Shown: one piece after another, positions 59,833-64,000 of the stretch
Layout: every line of letters begins with the position of its first letter
Numbering within the stretch: the stretch's first letter is position 1
Assembly: GCF_041380015.1 (NCBI RefSeq)
Contig: NZ_CP159978.1
Source of the DNA: Buchananella felis
Lineage (GTDB): Bacteria; Actinomycetota; Actinomycetes; Actinomycetales; Actinomycetaceae
Strand: one strand, 5' to 3'
DNA: 64,000 nt
Program-made: the position numbers and the translations under genes
Notes under the pieces: generated by a model
The model's database searches: none
What the model saw: only the letters and a program-made list of their open reading frames with translations
What the model was told of the DNA's origin: nothing

Positions 59833-61224
59833 CTACTTAATTGCCTGCAAGACAGCCTCGTTGACCGTGTTCGGGCCGCCGATCACGCTCACCTGCTCGA
59901 TCTGGGATCCACGCAGGTAGGTGGCGGTGTCCTTGTCCAAGGCGGACTTCGGCGAAAGCAGCAGTACTCCGCCGTTGTCTGCGGCTAGCGCGCCGGCCCC
60001 CAGAGCATCGGCGAACTCAATGGCGCTGACAACAGCCGCATACTTCGCCTCGGGGGCGAACTGCTCCGCAACCTTGACCGCAGTCTGGTGGCGGTTAACT
60101 CCGACCACCGTGGTGATCTCACCGTAACCCTTGAGGGAAGCGGCGGCGTTGCCACCAACGGCGACCACACCAACCTTGGTGGCCTTGAGGTAGTTCAAGG
60201 TCTCCGGCGGCAGCTGCTTGCCGTTAGACAGCAGGATTGCGCCGCCGTGCTTGTTCGCCACCGCACCAACTGCCAGTGCGTCGGCAAAGTTGGTGCCGTC
60301 AACCACGAACAGCTTCTGGTTGGGCCGGAGGGCGCCAACCGCCTTCGCAACCTCCACGGCCGTTGCAGAACGGTTATTTCCCGCCACGCGCTCGACCTTG
60401 AAGCCTTCACCCTGTAGGCGGTTGGCGACCGCCGCAGGAACAGAACGCTCGCCGCCAACAATCACCACACGGGCAACCCGCTTCTCCTGCAACACCTGCA
60501 GGATCGACGGCTCCAGCTGCGGGGATGTCGTCACCAGGATCGGCGCCTTGCGCTGAGCCGCCAGGGGCGCTGCCGCCAAGGCATCGGGGTAGGTCTTGCC
60601 CGAAACGAGCACGACCGTGTCACCCTGGAAGTTGCCGGCCCGGTAGGCCGCAATCGCGGTCGCCACCCGATCCTTGCCAGCTACCCGCTGCACGGAGGGA
60701 TTGCTCGGCTGCTGCGGCGCGGTGGTGCTCGGGTCGGGGGCCGGTGTTGGCGTTACTTCACCGCCCTGGGTGGGCAGCGGAGCCGGCGTCGGTGCGTCAC
60801 CGACAGGAAGCCTGATCGCTCCCTGTGCGTAGACATCAACACCAGGGTCATTGATGAACTTGACTGAATAGCCAATTTCATACACCTCATTGCCATGCTC
60901 ATCAATGATACGGCCCGCATGGTCAATGCTGTAGAAGCCCGGCCGATTGGGCTTGCAAACCTTTGCCAGGATCTCCTGGTCGCGACCGGCGAGCTCAGGG
61001 TGGATCTTGAGCTTATCGAACCCCCCCGGCAGGATCTTGCAGTCCGCCGGCAGAGTGACAGAAGCCCCGGCGCGAGGCTCGCCAGCAGTCCCGAGACGGG
61101 ACCCGTCAGCAGCAAAGGCGGCGGGGGAACCGATAAGCGCCCCCAGCACCATCGCCGTTACAGCCACGAAGGCTGCAAGCGTCTTGAGGAGCTGATTCTT
61201 CAGCTTCCCTTGAATGTTTGTCAC
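59833..61224 (-). CDS. Secreted cell-wall-binding repeat 2 protein
   Basis: A 463-residue secreted protein. A signal peptide (to about residue 39, AAFAADG) is followed by a region of about 120 residues with no assigned motif, a Pro/Thr-rich linker, then three CWB2 (PF04122-type) repeats (VQRVAGKDRVATA, VERVAGNNRSATA, TTVVGVNRHQTAV) that should hold it on the cell wall. The GTG at 61224 has AAGGAGGATCTT upstream. The ligand or role of the N-terminal region is unknown. Confidence 0.93.
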   Translation of the reverse strand: MTNIQGKLKNQLLKTLAAFVAVTAMVLGALIGSPAAFAADGSRLGTAGEPRAGASVTLPADCKILPGGFDKLKIHPELAGRDQEILAKVCKPNRPGFYSIDHAGRIIDEHGNEVYEIGYSVKFINDPGVDVYAQGAIRLPVGDAPTPAPLPTQGGEVTPTPAPDPSTTAPQQPSNPSVQRVAGKDRVATAIAAYRAGNFQGDTVVLVSGKTYPDALAAAPLAAQRKAPILVTTSPQLEPSILQVLQEKRVARVVIVGGERSVPAAVANRLQGEGFKVERVAGNNRSATAVEVAKAVGALRPNQKLFVVDGTNFADALAVGAVANKHGGAILLSNGKQLPPETLNYLKATKVGVVAVGGNAAASLKGYGEITTVVGVNRHQTAVKVAEQFAPEAKYAAVVSAIEFADALGAGALAADNGGVLLLSPKSALDKDTATYLRGSQIEQVSVIGGPNTVNEAVLQAIK

Positions 61225-61544
61225 AAGATCCTCCTTGAAATCGGCTAGCCCTGGCCCGTGTTTGACGGGCTCCACAGCCTTAGGAAGACCGGGACCAACC
61301 AGATCAAATAGCAGCAATCGGGCAGGCGCAGGAAATGCGGGACAACCCATTTGGATGCTATGGCCACCACACCCGTTGGGTAAATACTCGAGTTCCTATA
61401 TTTCCCCGCCGGGGATTGTCGCGGCTAACTCGGCTAGTTTTGACCACACCGGAGCTTCGGCAGTTGCGGTCTCCTCCGTCGGGAGGCGCCAATCACGCCC
61501 GCTGCCGGCGGGATGAGGGGCAAAATGGGCGCGAGGAGGCCGCC
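61225..61544. other. Intergenic promoter region
   Basis: The gap between the divergent CWB2 and nitroreductase genes. I see one short hairpin (GCCCGT-GTTTG-ACGGGC, 61254-61270), a TATATTTCCCCGCCGGGGA segment near 61398-61416 and no coding sequence. No operator could be assigned. Confidence 0.5.
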
Positions 61545-62336
61545 ATGACCCTGCAGAAGCTGAACACCCCCGAGTCCACCCCGGTGACCAACCAGACGAT
61601 CTCCGTCCAGATGAATCACCGCACCATCCGGGCCTTTACCGGGCAGAAGCTCACCGATGAGGAGGTGCGCACGCTGCTGGAGGTGGCCCGCCACACGGCT
61701 AGCGCCGCGTTCCTGCAGCAGTGCACCGTCATCCACGTGGTGGACCCGGAGGTGCGCGCCGAGCTGCACGGCTGCTCCGGGCAGCCCTACGTGGGCGGGG
61801 ACAAGGGCGAGCTGTTCGTGTTCGTGGTGGACCTCTACCGCAACTCCCGCATCCGCGCCGAGGCGGGGCTGGGCAACGAGCCGCTGGCCCGCATGAACCT
61901 GTTCCTGGAGGCGGTGGAGGACACCACGCTGGCGGCGCAGAACATGGTGGTGGCCGCCGAGTCCATGGGGCTGGGCACCTGCTACCTGGGCTCCATCAAC
62001 GCCGACCCGCGCCGCGCGATCGCTGCCCTGGGTCTGCCCAAGCTGACCTATCCCCTGTTCGGGCTGCTGGTGGGCCACCGCGCCCAGGAGCCGCAGTTCA
62101 AACCGCGCCTGCCGCTGGAGGTGATGAGCGGGGTGGACTCCTACCCGTTCGTGGACTCCTACGCCGAGGCGCTGGCGGAGTACGACGCCGTGATCCAGGA
62201 GTACTACGAGCTGCGCGAGGGCGGCGGGCGCCTGGACTCCTTCACCAACCAGATCCGGGTCAAGCCGGGGCGCGGCCCTGCCGAGGCCTCCCCGATGCTG
62301 GAGATCCTGCACGAGCAGGGCCTGGCGCTGCTCTAG
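61545..62336 (+). CDS. NfsA/FRP-type NAD(P)H nitroreductase
   Basis: A 263-residue FMN-dependent oxidoreductase. The N-terminal NHRTIRAFTGQKL and the SMGLGTCYLGSINADPR and PLFGLLVGH regions match the NfsA/FRP group. GCGAGGAGGC provides a clear ribosome site before the ATG at 61545. It may reduce quinones, flavins or nitro-compounds. No terminator lies between its stop and the class A array. Confidence 0.92.
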   Translation: MTLQKLNTPESTPVTNQTISVQMNHRTIRAFTGQKLTDEEVRTLLEVARHTASAAFLQQCTVIHVVDPEVRAELHGCSGQPYVGGDKGELFVFVVDLYRNSRIRAEAGLGNEPLARMNLFLEAVEDTTLAAQNMVVAAESMGLGTCYLGSINADPRRAIAALGLPKLTYPLFGLLVGHRAQEPQFKPRLPLEVMSGVDSYPFVDSYAEALAEYDAVIQEYYELREGGGRLDSFTNQIRVKPGRGPAEASPMLEILHEQGLALL

Positions 62337-62368
62337 GACCCGGGCGGGCGGCTCGGGCGTTTGCGAGG

Positions 62369-62478
62369 CTCGACGGTTGTGCCTTCAACTCGACGTTGCC
62401 CGCCGAATCTCGACGTTCGCACCCCGGCAAACGTCGAGATTCAGACCAGTTCGTCGAGACTCAAAGGCAAACGTCGAG
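62369..62478. repeat. Class A palindromic 20-bp-register array, locus 3
   Basis: Words at 62369 (CTCGACGGT), 62389 and 62409 (CTCGACGTT) face 62430 (AACGTCGAG), 62450 (TTCGTCGAG) and 62470 (AACGTCGAG). Steps are 20, 20, 21, 20 and 20 bp. The flanks differ from the other class A loci. After it a 15-bp direct repeat (GGCCTCTCCCCCGGG, about 62552-62582) and a terminator complete the 349-base gap. Confidence 0.92.
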
Positions 62479-62634
62479 ATTCACTGCCCGGGCCCAGCCC
62501 GCTGCGCAGCCTAGTCACCGGGACCACCAAGCCGCCGGGCCGCCATGACCCGGGGCCTCTCCCCCGGGGCCTCTCCCCCGGGGGTCACCGGGGTGCCGTG
62601 TCACCGGACCGCTACGAACCGTGGCCCGAAAGCC

Positions 62635-62673
62635 AAGCGGGGTGGGGACGCTACCAGCGTCCCCACCCCGCTT
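62635..62673 (-). terminator. Terminator of lysS
   Basis: A perfect 18-bp stem (62635-62652 with 62656-62673) with loop ACC is 13 bases past the lysS stop. Confidence 0.85.
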
Positions 62674-62685
62674 GACGTTGCTCGT

Positions 62686-64000
62686 CTAGAGCGACTTCAC
62701 CAAGGGGAAGGTGATGGTCTCGCGGATGCCCAGGCCGGTCAGCGCCATCAGCAGGCGGTCCAGGCCCATACCCATGCCGCCTGCCGGCGGCATGCCGTAC
62801 TCCATCGCCATCAGGAAGTCCTCGTCCAGCACCATGGCCTCCGGGTCGCCGTTGGCCGCCGCCAGGGCCTGCGCCTCGAAGCGCTGACGCTGAATGACCG
62901 GGTCCACCAGCTCGGAGTAGGCCGTGGCCAGCTCGAAGCCGCGCACGTACAGGTCCCACTTCTCCACCACGCCCGGCTTGGAGCGGTGTCCACGGGTGAG
63001 CGGGCTGGAGTCCTCCGGGTAGTCGCGCACGAACGTGGGCTCCCACAGCTTGTCGCCCACGGCGGCCTCGAAGATGACCTCGGCCACCTTGCCCGGGCCC
63101 CAGTGGTCGGCCACGTCCTCGCCCAGCTCCTCTGCGATACGCACCAGCTCCTCCAGCGGGGTCGCCGCAGTGAACTCGCGGCCCAGCGCCTCGGCCGTCG
63201 CCTCGAACATGGAGATCTCGCGCCAGGTACCGGACAGGTCGTAGCTGGAGCCGTCGGCCAGGGTGACCACCTCAGTGCCGAACGCGTCACGGGCCGCCTT
63301 CTGCACGAACTCGCGGGTGCGGCGCGCCATCGTGTCGTAGGAGCCGTAGGCCTCGTAGGCCTCCAGCATCGTGAACTCCGGGGAGTGGGAGGAGTCCGCG
63401 CCCTCGTTGCGGAAGTTGCGGTTGATCTCGAAAACCTTGTCCACGCCGCCCACCACGGCGCGCTTGAGGAACAGCTCCGGGGCGATGCGCAGGAACAGCT
63501 CCGTGTCGTAAGCGTTCATGTGCGTGGAGAACGGGCGGGCAGCCGCGCCACCGTGCAGCGTCTGCAGCATCGGCGTCTCGATCTCGATGAAGCCCGCCTC
63601 GTCGAAGTACTCGCGCAGGGACTTGACCACCTTGGCGCGCATGCGCACCATGTCGCGCGCCGCCGGGCGCACGATCATGTCCAGGTAGCGGCGGCGCACC
63701 CGCATGTCCTCGGACAGCGACATCTCGGTGCCGTCCTCGGCGGTGTAGCTCTTGGGCAGCGGGCGCAGCGTCTTGGCCGCGATCTGCCACGCCGGCACCG
63801 GGTCACCCTCGGCGATCCCCGGGGTGAACAGGCCGGCCGGGGCAACGCCCGGACGGGCCATGATGGACAGCTCGCCACGGCGGGAGCTGATCACGCGGCC
63901 GTGCACAAACAGGTGGTCGCCCAGGTCCACGTCCGTCTTGTACTCCGCCAGGGACTCCGCGCCCACCTCGGCGGCAGAGAGCATCACCTGGATGCGCTCG
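62686..64000 (-). CDS. lysS: Lysyl-tRNA synthetase (class II), 5' end beyond the window
   Basis: The C-terminal 437 residues are present; the frame is open to the window edge (ERIQVMLSAAEVG), so the N-terminus is missing. Class II motifs are visible: the motif 1 region MVRMRAKVVKSLREYF, motif 2 FRNEGADSSHSPEFTMLEAY and motif 3 PAGGMGMGLDRLLM. It charges tRNA-Lys. The GGAAARPFSTH segment is typical of LysS. Confidence 0.96.
   Translation of the reverse strand, partial: ERIQVMLSAAEVGAESLAEYKTDVDLGDHLFVHGRVISSRRGELSIMARPGVAPAGLFTPGIAEGDPVPAWQIAAKTLRPLPKSYTAEDGTEMSLSEDMRVRRRYLDMIVRPAARDMVRMRAKVVKSLREYFDEAGFIEIETPMLQTLHGGAAARPFSTHMNAYDTELFLRIAPELFLKRAVVGGVDKVFEINRNFRNEGADSSHSPEFTMLEAYEAYGSYDTMARRTREFVQKAARDAFGTEVVTLADGSSYDLSGTWREISMFEATAEALGREFTAATPLEELVRIAEELGEDVADHWGPGKVAEVIFEAAVGDKLWEPTFVRDYPEDSSPLTRGHRSKPGVVEKWDLYVRGFELATAYSELVDPVIQRQRFEAQALAAANGDPEAMVLDEDFLMAMEYGMPPAGGMGMGLDRLLMALTGLGIRETITFPLVKSL

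Noticed and set aside
62369..62478. Class A array as an intrinsic terminator
   Set aside because: It has no T-run and lysS has its own terminator at 62635-62673; facing words mismatch at the sixth and other copies. A secondary terminator role for the nitroreductase cannot be fully excluded.

Overview
The window is high-GC chromosomal DNA from a Gram-positive actinobacterium, most likely of the Actinomycetaceae. That placement is inferred. It rests on a sortase-anchored SdrD-B adhesin, an IdeR/DtxR iron repressor, the actinobacterial block mscL - SAF - cyclo-ligase - galU - gephyrin-like protein - rimJ - SepX/GlpR, a c-di-AMP (ydaO-type) riboswitch ahead of an NlpC/P60 gene, and the csp-DUF3027 pair. 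No phage, insertion sequence, CRISPR array or biosynthetic cluster was found.

Layout. 0.4-1.6 kb: an orphan tryptophan synthase beta gene. 1.7-5.6 kb: a TetR-controlled ABC exporter with a fused double ATPase. 6.3-12.3 kb: a 2007-residue cell-wall adhesin with nine SdrD-B modules. 12.55 kb: tRNA-Ala. 12.7-19.4 kb: the division-linked operon (galU, glp-like moeA, rimJ, sepX/glpR), divergent from the cyclo-ligase, SAF and mscL genes. 19.7-25.2 kb: a degenerate superfamily-1 helicase with a nuclease-like C-terminus, a small coupled gene and a Nudix hydrolase. 25.5-27.9 kb: a persulfide-response unit (CstR-type sensor, CoA-disulfide reductase-rhodanese, 53-residue CxxC protein). 29.5-33.3 kb: an AztABCD-type zinc uptake locus. 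33.5-36.7 kb: a multispanning DUF6541-like protein divergent from a GT2 glycosyltransferase. 37.2-40.9 kb: an ABC half-transporter pair behind a DtxR box, probably siderophore-related. 41.1-43.1 and 46.8-48.7 kb: two YtrA-type GntR/ABC modules flanking glycogen phosphorylase. 48.8-64 kb: CDF zinc exporter, tRNA-Arg, UspA, NlpC/P60 with riboswitch, IdeR, SerC, purine permease, DUF3027, cold-shock protein, NYN nuclease, P-loop kinase, CWB2 protein, nitroreductase and a partial lysS.

The most unusual content is between the genes. Intergenic gaps carry palindromic arrays of short words in a strict 20-bp register: several copies in one orientation, then the same number in the other, with a fixed central offset. 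Class A (word CTCGACGTT) is at 5740-6176, 36934-37043 and 62369-62478. Class B (GACTTGTC) is at 19571-19646 and 59524-59602. Class C (TTGTTGCA / GGTGCACC) is at 121-300 and 29155-29331. The words differ but the geometry is shared, and mismatches between opposing arms suggest that the word is conserved rather than an RNA stem. A fourth family of long inverted repeats (GGGGTACAT core) is at 43.6 and 54.7 kb. A short motif, GGACGACGYTGCC, recurs in coding linkers and in intergenic DNA. I cannot name these elements; they are the best candidates here for something undescribed.

Metal and redox control links several loci. IdeR (53 kb) could act on the DtxR box at 37.2 kb, a Zur-like box lies between aztA and aztB, and a CstR-like operator lies between cstR and the CoA-disulfide reductase gene.
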